A DNA stretch of 64,000 bases from Streptosporangium lutulentum (GCF_030811455.1 NZ_JAUSQU010000001.1:5208001-5272000), one strand, 5' to 3'; shown: positions 17,057-26,238, counted from the first letter of the stretch. The notes: generated from the letters alone by a model not told the origin. Numbers and translations are program-made.

Positions 17057-17126
17057 CCCGCCTCCCTCCCTACAGGCCCCTTTCCCCGGGGACCCGCCGC
17101 ACGAGAACTCCCCACGCGAGAGCCAC

Positions 17127-17142
17127 AGAATATAGTTCTATA
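17127..17142. promoter_or_regulatory. Possible operator upstream of the crotonase gene
   Basis: The A/T-rich sequence AGAATATAGTTCTATA stands out from high-G+C surroundings. It contains two overlapping inverted repeats (AGAA-n5-TTCT and TATAG-TT-CTATA) 71-86 bases upstream of ATG 17056. It could bind a TetR-type regulator or hold a -10 element. It lacks the AACnnGTT core of KstR sites. Confidence 0.4.
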
Positions 17143-17227
17143 CCTTTTCCCCCTCCGGCGACAGCGTGCGCGAGCGGGCCGGGTTCCCCGGTCCGGACAG
17201 CCGGGCCGGCCGGGCTTTCGTCCCGCG

Positions 17228-17255
17228 GTGCGGGCGGCCACGCGGCCGCCCGCAC
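17228..17255. terminator. Perfect 12-bp hairpin
   Basis: GTGCGGGCGGCC and GGCCGCCCGCAC pair perfectly around an ACGC loop. It lies downstream of the nitric oxide synthase gene and probably helps end that transcript before the crotonase promoter. Confidence 0.55.
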
Positions 17256-17272
17256 CTCTCAGACCGGTCCCG

Positions 17273-17318
17273 CGCCGTCGCCGTACGGCCTCACGTGCCC
17301 TGCCGTACGGCGACGGCG
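17273..17318. terminator. Perfect 17-bp hairpin after the nos gene
   Basis: Bases 17273-17289 pair without mismatch with 17302-17318 around a 12-base loop. It stands 47 bases beyond the nos stop and is the main terminator candidate there. Confidence 0.7.
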
Positions 17319-17364
17319 ACCCCGGATGCGCCCCACTTCGAGGTGGGCCGTCACAGGCGTGACG

Positions 17365-18576
17365 TCACGGCGTCCCTCCCGGCTCACCCCCCGTCGCGCT
17401 CCAGTGACCGAGTCCTCGCTCCAGGGAGTCGGGGTGGTGGACGAAGCTCGGCGACAACTCCCTGTTCTCGTAGTAGCGGTGGAAGACCGGTGTGGTCGAG
17501 GCCGACATCGGCGGGACGATCCAGGTCCAGTCGGCCGGGCAGACCCGCCCCGCCTTCTCCTCGCGCTCCAGGTGGGTCAGGAAGTGCCTGGCCTCGGTGT
17601 GGTGGTCGGTCATGGTCACCCCGGCCCGCTCGAAGGAGTGCAGGACCGCCAGGTTCAGCTCCACCAGGGCGTAGTCGCGCCAGAGCGAGCGGTCGCTGTC
17701 GATGTCCAGGCCCAGCCTCCGGGCGATCAGGGGCATCAGGTCGTAGCGGTCGGTGTCGGCCAGGTTCCGGGCGCCGATCTCGGTGCCCATGTACCAGCCG
17801 TTGAACGGCGCCGCCCGGTAGCAGATCCCGCCGATCTCCAGGCACATGTTCGATATGGCCGGTACGGCGTGCCAGCGCAGCCCCAGTTGCTCGAACCAGG
17901 GGTGGGAGGGGTGCGACAGCGGGACCTCCAGCACGGCGTCCCCGGGAACCGTGGAGAGCAACGGGGGGCCGTCCCCCGTCGAGATCGCCAGGGGAAGCAC
18001 GTCGAAGGGGCTGCCGGGACCGCCCGGCCAGCCGAGCTTGCCCAGCATCGTGGTGAAGTCGACGTAGCGGGGATCGCCGACGATCGAGCCGTCGTCCATC
18101 GCGTATCCGGCGTACCGGATCAGCTGCTCGTTCCAGATCCTCGGTCCCGGAACCCCGGGACGGTCCTGGGCGAACACCGTGATCGTCGGCCGGATCCTGC
18201 GGACGGGCGCCGCCTCCCGCAGATGGTTCACACATTCGACGGCGACGCCCTCGGGCGTGTTCACATGCCGCCGGTCGCGCACGCGCAGCGAGCGCCAGTA
18301 CAACCGCCCGATGCATTTGCCGCTGTTGCGCCAGGCCACCTTGGCTCCGAAGGCCAGCTCGCCGGGTGTGTGCGTATAGGTTCCCGTCTTTGCGATCTCG
18401 GCCCGCACCTCCTGCAGGCGGGGCTTCACCGGCCCCGCCGCGGGGTTCTCCGCGTGGAACAACCTCAGGTACTCCTCGGCCTCCGCCTCGTCCACGCGCG
18501 GTGGCGCGTATCTCCGCTCAGGGACGCCGTGAACCGGCTCCGGCGTACGACGCCGAGACCTCCGCCAGGTCAGCAC
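17365..18576 (-). CDS. nos: Bacterial nitric oxide synthase, oxygenase domain only
   Basis: The protein oxidises L-arginine to NO and citrulline with heme and a tetrahydropterin-like cofactor, using an external reductase because it has no flavodoxin-type domain. The heme thiolate is Cys88 in VAWRNSGKCIGRLYW, and the arginine-binding Glu266 lies in FNGWYMGTEIGARN. The 403-residue reading starts at GTG 18576. An internal GTG at 18495 would give 376 residues, nearer the bacterial norm, so the start is uncertain. It is a single-gene unit between hairpins. Confidence 0.92.
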   Translation of the reverse strand: MLTWRRSRRRTPEPVHGVPERRYAPPRVDEAEAEEYLRLFHAENPAAGPVKPRLQEVRAEIAKTGTYTHTPGELAFGAKVAWRNSGKCIGRLYWRSLRVRDRRHVNTPEGVAVECVNHLREAAPVRRIRPTITVFAQDRPGVPGPRIWNEQLIRYAGYAMDDGSIVGDPRYVDFTTMLGKLGWPGGPGSPFDVLPLAISTGDGPPLLSTVPGDAVLEVPLSHPSHPWFEQLGLRWHAVPAISNMCLEIGGICYRAAPFNGWYMGTEIGARNLADTDRYDLMPLIARRLGLDIDSDRSLWRDYALVELNLAVLHSFERAGVTMTDHHTEARHFLTHLEREEKAGRVCPADWTWIVPPMSASTTPVFHRYYENRELSPSFVHHPDSLERGLGHWSATGGEPGGTP

Positions 18577-18786
18577 TGAAAACCACCCATATGTGGCTCA
18601 CGGGCACGACGACCGTTCCGGGCGGCGAGGTGCCCTAAACGCAGTGGCCCTTACCCCACTGCGATCGTTGTGTTCCGCGGCCTCCGCATCTCGCGGCACT
18701 CTGCGTAAACAGGGTGACACGGTACGGCGTCTCTCATTTTCTGCGAATCACAGTGATTTGTCCGCAGAACTGACACCTGAAACGCC

Positions 18787-18819
18787 AAAGGCCCCGGGAG
18801 CTGCGCTCCCGGGGCCTTT
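18787..18819. terminator. Strong bidirectional terminator
   Basis: AAAGGCCCCGGGAG pairs with CTCCCGGGGCCTTT (14 bp) around CTGCG, with A and T runs on both sides. It lies seven bases beyond the 3' end of tRNA-Asn and ends its transcript. Confidence 0.85.
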
Positions 18820-18826
18820 CAGATGG

Positions 18827-18899
18827 CTCCCGCGATAGGACTCGAACCTATAACCTGCCGGTTAACAGCCGGCTGCTCTGCCGATTGAGCTACACGGGA
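18827..18899 (-). tRNA. tRNA-Asn (GUU)
   Basis: The minus strand folds into a cloverleaf with acceptor TCCCGTG/CGCGGGA, D arm GCTC/GAGC, anticodon loop CTGTTAA (anticodon GUU) and T arm ATAGG-TTCGAGT-CCTAT. It is 73 bases long without CCA. Confidence 0.95.
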
Positions 18900-19073
18900 T
18901 TGCTCTTTGCGCTGGTCGGCCCGGGTTTTTTCCCCGTTCCTTGCTGCGCAGGAATAGATTAGCGCACTCCGCCCGTGTGTGTCGCATCGATACTCCGGGG
19001 TAGGTCGGAGACAACCGGCGAGCTGTGTGCGCTCAGCGGACAGGGTCCGGCCGAGCCGGCTGTGGAGGTGGAG

Positions 19074-19391
19074 ATGCGTTATCGATTGATGTTCGGAGTG
19101 GGTCTCGCGGTGGGCTACGTCCTGGGTAGCCGCGCCGGACGGGAGCGTTACGAGCAACTCAAGCGGATGGCCCACCGGCTGTCCGACAATCCCAGCGTGC
19201 AGGAGGCCGCCGGCCTGGTGGGCGCCAAGGTCTCCAAGGCCACCGGCGTGGCGAAGGACAAGATGAGCGACGTGGCCAGACACCGCCTGCCGTTCATGCG
19301 CGACGGCGCCAACGGCTGGAAGGCCGATAAACACGACGACACGGGCACCGGCTGGCCTCAGGAACAGACGAACACCGGCGCCCCCTACTGA
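19074..19391 (+). CDS. Small YtxH-like membrane-anchored protein
   Basis: The 105-residue protein has one short hydrophobic segment (MFGVGLAVGYVLGSRAGRERY) at its N-terminus followed by an amphipathic, Lys/Ala-rich helix region and a polar tail. This layout is common among small actinobacterial proteins of unknown role. ATG 19074 is chosen because GGAGGTGGAG precedes it; an upstream GTG reading lacks a ribosome site. It is monocistronic and followed by a clear hairpin. Confidence 0.75.
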   Translation: MRYRLMFGVGLAVGYVLGSRAGRERYEQLKRMAHRLSDNPSVQEAAGLVGAKVSKATGVAKDKMSDVARHRLPFMRDGANGWKADKHDDTGTGWPQEQTNTGAPY

Positions 19392-19408
19392 GCGCCCGAG
19401 CAGACCTC

Positions 19409-19434
19409 CGGAAGGCCCCCGCGGGGGCCTTCCG
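19409..19434 (+). terminator. Hairpin terminator
   Basis: CGGAAGGCCCCC pairs with GGGGGCCTTCCG around GC, 17 bases after the stop of the YtxH-like gene. It probably serves both convergent genes. Confidence 0.75.
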
Positions 19435-19488
19435 CGTGTCCGCGGGCCCGCCGGCCCGGTCACGGCCGCGCGGGCTCTCGAACTCTTC

Positions 19489-19950
19489 TCAGACGCCGAA
19501 GCTTCGGCGTGTCTCCTCCAGCGCCTGCTCGGCGAGGGCCCGCAGGCCGGGGTCGGCGGGATCCAGCCCGGGATCGAACACGAACTCCCAGACGAGCTGG
19601 TCGTCGTCGGCCTTCCTGGCCACCAGCAGCACTCCCCCGCGCGCGTCCAGCGGGGCGTACTGGTTGACCACGATCGAGGCCGTCACCCGCTCCCGCACGG
19701 CCTCGGGAATCCTGCCCGGCTCGGGGAGCATCGCCCGGTGCGACTGCCCGTTCGTGGTGACGACCGTCAGCCCCTCCTCGTCCCACGTGGCCCGACCCAC
19801 CTCGAACCACGGCAGCCGGGCGCCGCCCATATAGAGCGCCCTGTCCGTGGCGATCACGTAGCCGTCCGGGCCCGCGGCGTAGGTGAGTGCCCGGTCGGGC
19901 GGCACGAGCGCCGCGCGGACCTCGGTCGGCATGCGGTTGAAGAGCTTCAT
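19489..19950 (-). CDS. Conserved actinobacterial protein of unknown function
   Basis: The 153-residue soluble protein begins MKLFNRMPTEVRAAL and then shows a beta-rich pattern (YVIATDRALYMGGARLPWFEVGRATWDEE must be read as short strands with DRALY), like a bacterial PH-type domain. No catalytic motif is seen. Its ATG overlaps the stop of the preceding hydrolase gene by ATGA, so the two are translationally coupled and may work together. No function can be assigned. Confidence 0.7.
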   Translation of the reverse strand: MKLFNRMPTEVRAALVPPDRALTYAAGPDGYVIATDRALYMGGARLPWFEVGRATWDEEGLTVVTTNGQSHRAMLPEPGRIPEAVRERVTASIVVNQYAPLDARGGVLLVARKADDDQLVWEFVFDPGLDPADPGLRALAEQALEETRRSFGV

Positions 19951-21245
19951 GTCTCAACGGTATCCGCGAGCAGGTCGAGGGTGAGCGCGGCCGACCAGGA
20001 GAAGTCCCGGCTGCCCCTGCCGCTGCCGTCGAAGGGGTCGAAGCACTCGCGGAAGCCCGCCTGCCGTACCAGCCGCAGGGTGCCCGCGCCGAGCACCCGC
20101 GCCAGCCCCGTCTGGTCGTGCACGATCGCCGCCCGCCGCAGCAGCCAGTTGGTGTTCATCCAGGACGGCCCCCGCCAGTAACGGGATCGGTCGAACTGGG
20201 GGGCGCGGATCTCACAGCTCGGCACCGGGTAACCGACCGCGCCCATGAAGCGGGGCGACTCCAGCAGCCTCACCAGGTCCGCCACCCGCTCGGCGGGCAG
20301 CCCCGGATCGAGCATCGGCCCGAAGCAGCCGACCGTGCAGACGGGGCTGAGCCGCCCGCTGCGCAGGTCTCGGGTGTGAAAGACGCCGTCGGCCCAGAGG
20401 CGCTCCAGCAGCGCCCCACGGATCCGCTCGACCGCCTCCCGGTACGGTCGTGGATCGGCGCCCGCCAGCGGGGCCAGCTCGGCGAGCGCCTGGCAGGAGG
20501 CGAGCCAGATCCCGTTGAACATCGGGTCCTCGACCGCGAACGGGTGGTCCTGGCGCAGGTAGGTCGCGTCGTAGCCGGAGTCGCGGTAGCGCAGGGCCAG
20601 CGAGACGTAGCGGTCGTGGTGGCTGTCGGACTGGCGTTCGGGGAGTTCCTCACGCCGGTAGGCGTAGCGGACCTCGGGCAGGGCCTCCAGCGGGGCGTCC
20701 CATACGGGGCTGTCGTCCATCCCGGACTCCCACGGGTGCACGATCGCCGCCAGCCCTCCCCCTCCGAGGTCCCTGGCCGTGGCGAGGTAGTCGTGCTGGG
20801 CCGCCAGCATCGGGTAGAGCCGCCGGACGAGGGCGGCGGCCATCTCGCGGTCCGTCGTGTGCCGCCACATCCACCACAGGGCGAGGCCCTGCAGCGGCGG
20901 CTGGGTCAGCCCCGAGGTGAGCACCTCGTTGGGGGAGGCGGGGTGGTCCTGGGAGCGCCAGACGGACGGGCCGGGGAAGTAGACCTCCGTGGCGGCGGGG
21001 TGGAAGACGATGTGCGGCACCATCCCGGTGCGCCACTGTCCCGCCAGGAGGCTGAGCAGCTCGGTTCCCGCCCTGCGGGTGTCCCAGCGGGCCAGGCCGA
21101 TCGCGACGAAGGTGGAGTCCCAGTTCCACTGATGGGGGTAGAGCCCGGGCGCGGGCACCGTGGCAGCCCCCGTCCAGTTCGCGTCGAGCACGGACCATGC
21201 CTCGCGCCCGAGCGCGGCGTCGTCTACCGCCGCCCGTGCCTCCAT
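19947..21245 (-). CDS. GH63-like (alpha/alpha)6 glycoside hydrolase
   Basis: The 432-residue protein resembles GH63 mannosylglycerate/glucosylglycerate hydrolases and the trehalase clan. Motifs include the aromatic substrate pocket HQWNWDSTFVAIGLARWD (about residue 31), HPWESGMDDSPVWDAPL with the likely catalytic Asp, YWRGPSWMNTNWLL, and ECFDPFDGSG near the C-terminus. No signal peptide is seen, so it probably acts on a cytoplasmic compatible solute. ATG 21245 lacks a clear ribosome site and is the most likely start because homology begins soon after it. It is coupled to the 153-aa gene downstream. Confidence 0.75.
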   Translation of the reverse strand: MEARAAVDDAALGREAWSVLDANWTGAATVPAPGLYPHQWNWDSTFVAIGLARWDTRRAGTELLSLLAGQWRTGMVPHIVFHPAATEVYFPGPSVWRSQDHPASPNEVLTSGLTQPPLQGLALWWMWRHTTDREMAAALVRRLYPMLAAQHDYLATARDLGGGGLAAIVHPWESGMDDSPVWDAPLEALPEVRYAYRREELPERQSDSHHDRYVSLALRYRDSGYDATYLRQDHPFAVEDPMFNGIWLASCQALAELAPLAGADPRPYREAVERIRGALLERLWADGVFHTRDLRSGRLSPVCTVGCFGPMLDPGLPAERVADLVRLLESPRFMGAVGYPVPSCEIRAPQFDRSRYWRGPSWMNTNWLLRRAAIVHDQTGLARVLGAGTLRLVRQAGFRECFDPFDGSGRGSRDFSWSAALTLDLLADTVET

Positions 21246-21406
21246 TTGTTCAGTCTGCGCTTCTATCGACCGGGATAACAGGGGTTGGTCCTCCGAGTGG
21301 CCCGGAGGGCGGCGTGGGCGTGGCCGCCGCCGTACCCACGTCCGGGCCCGGGACACCGCACCCACGTCCGGGCTCAGGACGCCGGGCCGGCGTCCCGGGC
21401 GTGCCG

Positions 21407-22621
21407 TCACGCCAGCAGTGCCGCTCCCCAGAACGATCCCGGGCTGACCCCGCCGGGACAGGCGAAGACACCCGATCCGACGTGCTGGATGTACTCGTTG
21501 AGCGTGTCCTTGGCCGCCAGGGCCCGCTGGATCGGGATGAAGCCCTTCTCCAGGTCACGCTGGTACGCGAGGAAGAACAGGCCCGCGTCCAGCCGTCCCA
21601 GGCCGTCGCTGCCGTCGGTGAAGGAGTATCCGCGGCGCAGGATCGTCGCCCCGCCCAGGGAGTCCGGGTGGGCCAGCCGTACGTGGGAGTCGATCGGGAG
21701 CTTGTCCAGGGCCACGGGATCGTGCTCGCGGGTGCCTCCGTAGGGGGCGCCCTCGCGCTTGGTGCGGCCGAAGATGTCCTCCTGTTCCTTCAGCGAGGTG
21801 CGGTCCCAGGTCTCGATGTGCATCCGGATCCGCCGGGCGACCAGGTAGGAGCCGCCGCGCATCCATTCGGGGCCCTCGTCCCCGACCCAGACGTGGGTGT
21901 CCAGTTTCTGCTCGTCGGTCGCCGCGATGTTGTTGGTGCCGTCCTTGAATCCCATGAGGTTGCGCGGGGTCTGCGCGTTGGGCGTGGTCGACGACGTCTT
22001 GCCGAAGCCGAGCTGGGACCACCGGATCGACGCCGCGCCGAAGCCCATGCGCACCATGTTCCGGATGGCGTGCACCGCGACCTGGGGGTCGTCCGCGCAC
22101 GCCTGCACGCAGACGTCCCCACCGCTGCGGGCCGGGTCGAGCTTGTCCGCGGGAAAGTGCGGCAGTTCCTTGAGCCCCTCCGGCTTGGGCAGCTTCAGCT
22201 TGTCGAAGAACGAGGGGCCGAAGCCGACCGTCAGCGTGAGCCGCGAGGCGGGCAGCCCGATGGCCTCCCCCGTGTCGTCCGGCGGGGCCAGCTCCGCCCC
22301 GGTCGCCCCGCCGCCGACCTCTTTCGCCTCGGTCATCTGGACGGCCGCCGCCGTCCAGGCCTTCAACATCGCCACCACGTCCTCGCGGGAGTCGGTGCTC
22401 AGGTCGAAGGAGGCGAAGTGGAGCCGGTCCTGGACGGGGGTGGCGATCCCGGCCTGGTGGGAGCCGTGGAAGGCGATCGACTGGTCGGAGCCGGCGGCCA
22501 GGACCGATCTCGGCGCCTGCTCCGTCTGCCGCAGCAGGCCGGCTCCCGCCGCCACGACGGCTCCGCCGCCAACGGCGAGGCCCGCTCCGGTCAGGAGCCT
22601 GCGTCGGCTGAGCTCGGTCAT
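21407..22621 (-). CDS. efeB: Dyp-type peroxidase/deferrochelatase EfeB
   Basis: This 404-residue heme enzyme is exported folded by the Tat system: the N-terminus is MTELSRRRLLTGAGL, with a twin-Arg followed by a hydrophobic stretch and AGAGLL. The Dyp hallmark GFKDGTNN (GxxDG) provides the distal Asp, and HVWVGDEGPEWMRGGSYLV follows. EfeB partners usually draw iron from heme or oxidise ferrous iron. GGAGGGGGAGAG precedes ATG 22621. An iron box lies upstream of the unit, so it should be induced by iron shortage. efeU and efeO are not adjacent. Confidence 0.92.
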   Translation of the reverse strand: MTELSRRRLLTGAGLAVGGGAVVAAGAGLLRQTEQAPRSVLAAGSDQSIAFHGSHQAGIATPVQDRLHFASFDLSTDSREDVVAMLKAWTAAAVQMTEAKEVGGGATGAELAPPDDTGEAIGLPASRLTLTVGFGPSFFDKLKLPKPEGLKELPHFPADKLDPARSGGDVCVQACADDPQVAVHAIRNMVRMGFGAASIRWSQLGFGKTSSTTPNAQTPRNLMGFKDGTNNIAATDEQKLDTHVWVGDEGPEWMRGGSYLVARRIRMHIETWDRTSLKEQEDIFGRTKREGAPYGGTREHDPVALDKLPIDSHVRLAHPDSLGGATILRRGYSFTDGSDGLGRLDAGLFFLAYQRDLEKGFIPIQRALAAKDTLNEYIQHVGSGVFACPGGVSPGSFWGAALLA

Positions 22622-22643
22622 CTCTCCCCCTCCGGGAAATGGA

Positions 22644-22790
22644 TCAGTCTGCTGGAACCGCGACGGGACCGGAAATCGGCTCGGCGAGGGCGTCGACGAC
22701 GCCTGCGAGTTTCTTGGACCGGTCTTCGGGCGGATTGATGTAGGAGACGGGAACCCCGCAGGCGGCGGCAGGACGGAAGACCGCGGGCAT
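22644..22790 (-). CDS. Unannotated 48-aa ORF between iron box and efeB
   Basis: The frame begins MPAVFRPAAACGVPVSYINP, continues with EDRSKKLAGVVDAL and ends AVPAD. AGGAG lies five bases before ATG 22790 and codon use is G/C-rich at third positions. It ends 22 bases before efeB, so both should share the iron-box promoter. No domain is recognised; it could be a small iron-responsive protein or the remains of a larger gene. Confidence 0.45.
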   Translation of the reverse strand: MPAVFRPAAACGVPVSYINPPEDRSKKLAGVVDALAEPISGPVAVPAD

Positions 22791-22810
22791 GGAGGCTCCT
22801 GCATAGTCAG

Positions 22811-22840
22811 TTAGGCGTCCCTAACTTAGCTTTCCCTAAG
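22811..22840 (-). promoter_or_regulatory. DtxR/IdeR-type iron box
   Basis: TTAGGCGTCCCTAACTTAG (22811-22829) shares both halves of the 19-base iron box TTAGGTTAGGCTAACCTAA, and an overlapping CTTAG-n6-CTAAG pair follows to 22840. It is 190-219 bases upstream of efeB and 21-50 bases upstream of the 48-aa ORF. Iron-loaded DtxR/IdeR would repress here. Confidence 0.65.
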
Positions 22841-23020
22841 TTATAAGGCCAACAGACTCACCTTCGGGACGGTGTGATAGGCACCACTCTCATCACCCGG
22901 CCCCCGGCCCCCGGCCCTCCCGGATCCGGCCTCCTGACCTCCCCGCCTCCCGGCGCCCCGGCGCCCTCGGACGGGCCCGCGTGGAGCGGCGAAGGCCCCC
23001 GGTACAGGCCCCGGCGGAAC

Positions 23021-23061
23021 GGCGAAGGCCCCCGGATCATGGATCCCCGGGGGCCTTCGCC
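23021..23061 (-). terminator. Terminator of the sigma-factor gene
   Basis: GGCGAAGGCCCCCGG pairs with CCGGGGGCCTTCGCC (15 bp) around an 11-base loop, 38 bases beyond the sigma-factor stop. Confidence 0.8.
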
Positions 23062-23098
23062 ATAAGGACTCTCGATTTTCCGTCGAGACGACGGACGC

Positions 23099-24247
23099 TC
23101 AGTCGAGGTAGTCGCGGAGCATCTGAGCTCTGGTCGGGTGGCGGAGTTTGGCCAGTGTCTTGGACTCGATCTGCCGGATCCGCTCCCTGGTCACGCCGAA
23201 CTCGCGGCCGACCTCCTCCAACGTCCTCGGGTGGCCGTCGGCGAGGCCGAAGCGCAACTGGATGATGCGCTGTTCGCGCTCGGACAGCGTCGCGAGGATG
23301 TCGTCGAGCTGGTCCTGCAGCATGATGAAGGCCGCCGCCTCCATCGGCACGACCGCGTCCGCGTCTTCGATGAAGTCACCGAGGTCGGAGTCTTCCTCCC
23401 CGATCGGCGACTGCAGCGAGACCGGCTCCTGGGCGATGCGCTGGATCTCGATCACCCGATCGATCGGGAGATCCATCTCCAGTGCGATCTCCTCGGGCGC
23501 GGGCTCGCGACCGAGATCCTGATGGAGCTGACGCTGAACCCGGACCAGCTTGTTGATCGTTTCGACCATATGCACCGGAATGCGAATGGTGCGCGCCTGA
23601 TCGGCGATGGCCCTGGTGATCGCCTGACGAATCCACCATGTGGCATATGTGGAGAACTTGTAACCCTTGGTGTAGTCGAATTTCTCGACCGCGCGGATGA
23701 GCCCCAGGTTGCCCTCCTGGATGAGATCCAGGAACAGCATCCCGCGTCCCACATATCTTTTGGCGATTGACACGACAAGCCGAAGATTGGCCTCAATCAG
23801 CCTCTGCTTGGCGCGCGTTCCCTGCCAGACGAGCTCTTTGAACTCCGGGAAGACCAGCCGCGACACGACGCTGGTCAGCTTGTCCTCCGCGAACAGCCCG
23901 GCTTCGATCGACTTGGCGAGCTCCACCTCCTCCTCGGCCGTGAGCAGGGGCACACGACCGATCTCCCGCAGGTAGATGCGGACCAGGTCGCTCGTCGGCG
24001 CCCGTTTCCCGACATCTTCCTCATCGGACCGGGTGGGCTCCTCGTCGCCCTGGGGCTCGAGGACCTCCACTCCGTGCTCGGCGAGCATCCGGACGACGCG
24101 TTCAAGCGCGTCGGACGGCAGCTCGGACTTGTCGAGAGCGGCGGCCACGTCATCAACCGTGACGCTTCCGCGCTCTCTTCCTTTCGTGACGAGGTCGGCC
24201 ACCTGGTCTACCGATGGCGGCCCACTTGGCAGCACCGATGCACCCAC
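23099..24247 (-). CDS. Principal RNA polymerase sigma factor (RpoD/HrdB group)
   Basis: The 382-residue protein has a short region 1.1-like N-terminus and then regions 1.2 to 4.2. Region 2 reads [40 protein letters not shown] and ITRAIADQ, matching the -10-binding surface of principal sigma factors. Region 3 starts [16 protein letters not shown]. Region 4 ends [20 protein letters not shown], which reads the -35 element. Full-length HrdB is usually longer at the N-terminus; this short form matches Group 1 or close Group 2 factors. GTG 24247 is the chosen start but has only a weak ribosome site. Confidence 0.92.
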   Translation of the reverse strand: MGASVLPSGPPSVDQVADLVTKGRERGSVTVDDVAAALDKSELPSDALERVVRMLAEHGVEVLEPQGDEEPTRSDEEDVGKRAPTSDLVRIYLREIGRVPLLTAEEEVELAKSIEAGLFAEDKLTSVVSRLVFPEFKELVWQGTRAKQRLIEANLRLVVSIAKRYVGRGMLFLDLIQEGNLGLIRAVEKFDYTKGYKFSTYATWWIRQAITRAIADQARTIRIPVHMVETINKLVRVQRQLHQDLGREPAPEEIALEMDLPIDRVIEIQRIAQEPVSLQSPIGEEDSDLGDFIEDADAVVPMEAAAFIMLQDQLDDILATLSEREQRIIQLRFGLADGHPRTLEEVGREFGVTRERIRQIESKTLAKLRHPTRAQMLRDYLD

Positions 24248-24387
24248 GGGAGACAGTCTGCTGTATTAGTCCCCCTAAATGGCAGACCTATTTTTGTCAC
24301 CGAAGGTAAGGCCGCGATCATTATCGGATCGAGACCTTATTAGGGTTTGGTCGAATCGACCTGCGGACATTAAAGCTAATTACGACA

Positions 24388-26238
24388 TCAGCTTGTGGCG
24401 ATGCGTTCCTTCAGTAACCGTCGCTGCTGCTCCAGCGCGACCAGTTCGCCGAACAGCCGGTTGTACTCCTGCTGTTCCTCGACCGGGTTGGTCCGCTGCA
24501 TCCGTGACTTCAGCTGCTCGACCGCCCGCGCCACCGAGATGAGCTCCAGGGCCGCCAGCATGGCCGAGGCGTAGCGCTCCTCGTTCGCCAGGTCCGCCTG
24601 GAGCTCCTCCACCGCGAAGCGGGTGACCACCCCGCGCAGGACGTCGTCGGCCCCCGCGAGCAACCGGTCCACCCACTCGCGCCCGCCCTGCCCGGCCACC
24701 GCCATACCGCCAACGTCCACGATCAGCTTGTACAGCGCCGCGTGTTCGGCGAGCGTGAACGCCTCCGCGCCGAGCGCCTCGAAGCGGGGACCGAGCAGCG
24801 CCGGACGCTGCACGGCCAGTCTCAGCATCTCGGCCTCGGTCCGCACGGCGGGATCGGTGAGGTCGGCGACCTTCCGCGGCGCGGGGCGGCGCTGTGCCTG
24901 CGGCTGGGCGACGGCGGAGATCTCGGCGATGCGATCCATGACGAACCGCTCGTTGTTGAAGCCCAGCCAGCGGTCGAGGTCGACCCCGTACAGCTGGCGG
25001 AGGGACCTGTCCTTGATCCCTGCCACGATCGGAGCGGCGGCGTCCAGCGCGGACAGCCGGCCCTCGTTGGTGCTCACGTCGTAGCGGGAGATCACGTTGC
25101 GGATCGCGAACGCGAACAGCGGCTCCCTGCTGGCGATCAGATCGCGCACGGCCGCCTCGCCGTGCCTGATGCGCAGATCGCACGGGTCGAGCCCGTCCGG
25201 TTGCACGGCCACGAAGGTCTGGGTGACGAACTTCTGCTCGTCGGCGAAGGCCCGCAGCGCCGCCTTCTGCCCCGCCGCGTCACCGTCGAAGGTGAAGACC
25301 ACCTCGCCGTGCGAGCCCGACTGGTCCAGCAGCAGCCGCCGGAGCACCTTGATGTGCTCCTCGCCGAACGCGGTGCCGCAGGTGGCCACCGCCGTCGGCA
25401 CGCCCGACAGGTGGCAGGCCATCACGTCGGTGTAGCCCTCGACGATCACGGCCTGGGAGCGCTTGGAGATCTCCCGCTTGGACAGGTCGATGCCGTAGAG
25501 GACCTCGCTCTTCTTGTAGAGCGGGCTTTCCGGGGTGTTCAGGTATTTGGGGCCGTCCTCGGCGTCGTTCAGCTTCCGCGCGCCGAACCCGATCACGTCA
25601 CCGGTGATGTCGCGGATCGGCCAGACCAGCCGTCCCCGGAATCGGTCGATCGGGCCGCGCCGGCCCTCCTTGGCGAGCCCGCCCTTGATCAGCTCGGCCG
25701 AGGTGAAGCCCCTGCCCATCAGGTGCCGCGAGAGCGCCTCCCACTCGGCGGGCGCGTAGCCCACCCCGAAGTGCTCGGCGTCGACCCGCTCGAACCCGCG
25801 CTCCGACAGGAACCTGCGCCCGATGGCGGCGTCGGGGGCCGCCAGCTTCGAGACGTAGAACTCCGCCGCCGCCTTGTGGGCCTCGATCAGGCGGCTGCGC
25901 TCGCCCTGCTCCCGCCCGGGGACGTAACCGCCCTGCTCGTAGCGGAGCTGGATGCCCGCCCGGTTGGCCAGTTGCTCCACGGCCTCACCGAACGACAGGT
26001 GGTCCAGGCGCCTGACGAAGGTGATGACGTCGCCACCCTCGGCGCACCCGAAGCAGTACCAGTAACCCCGGGTGGGGGTGACGTTGAACGATGGGCTCTT
26101 CTCCTCATGGAAGGGGCACAGCCCCTTCAGGTTTCCTCCGCCCGCGTTACGGAGCTGGATGTGCTCACCCACGATGTCCGCGATCGGCGAGCGCTCCCGC
26201 ACGAGCGCGATGTCCTCGTCACTGATCCGGCCTGCCAC
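24388..26238 (-). CDS. dnaG: DNA primase
   Basis: Primase makes RNA primers for replication. The 616-residue protein has the CHC2 zinc ribbon (CPFHEEKSPSF and YWYCFGC, residues about 41-66), the RNA polymerase basic core, the TOPRIM motif VIVEGYTDVMAC with the downstream VFTFDGDAAG metal site, and a C-terminal DnaB-interaction region. GTG 26238 is the first start that retains the normal N-terminus (ISDEDIALVRERSPI). It lies upstream of the sigma gene on the same strand with 140 bases between, as in other actinomycetes. Confidence 0.96.
   Translation of the reverse strand: MAGRISDEDIALVRERSPIADIVGEHIQLRNAGGGNLKGLCPFHEEKSPSFNVTPTRGYWYCFGCAEGGDVITFVRRLDHLSFGEAVEQLANRAGIQLRYEQGGYVPGREQGERSRLIEAHKAAAEFYVSKLAAPDAAIGRRFLSERGFERVDAEHFGVGYAPAEWEALSRHLMGRGFTSAELIKGGLAKEGRRGPIDRFRGRLVWPIRDITGDVIGFGARKLNDAEDGPKYLNTPESPLYKKSEVLYGIDLSKREISKRSQAVIVEGYTDVMACHLSGVPTAVATCGTAFGEEHIKVLRRLLLDQSGSHGEVVFTFDGDAAGQKAALRAFADEQKFVTQTFVAVQPDGLDPCDLRIRHGEAAVRDLIASREPLFAFAIRNVISRYDVSTNEGRLSALDAAAPIVAGIKDRSLRQLYGVDLDRWLGFNNERFVMDRIAEISAVAQPQAQRRPAPRKVADLTDPAVRTEAEMLRLAVQRPALLGPRFEALGAEAFTLAEHAALYKLIVDVGGMAVAGQGGREWVDRLLAGADDVLRGVVTRFAVEELQADLANEERYASAMLAALELISVARAVEQLKSRMQRTNPVEEQQEYNRLFGELVALEQQRRLLKERIATS

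Noticed and set aside
17127..17142. KstR (cholesterol) operator upstream of the crotonase gene
   Set aside because: The palindrome lacks the AACnnGTT core and no steroid genes are nearby.
18819..19463. A 214-aa minus-strand frame across tRNA-Asn
   Set aside because: Its C-terminus is read from the tRNA itself and it opposes the well-supported small YtxH-like gene.
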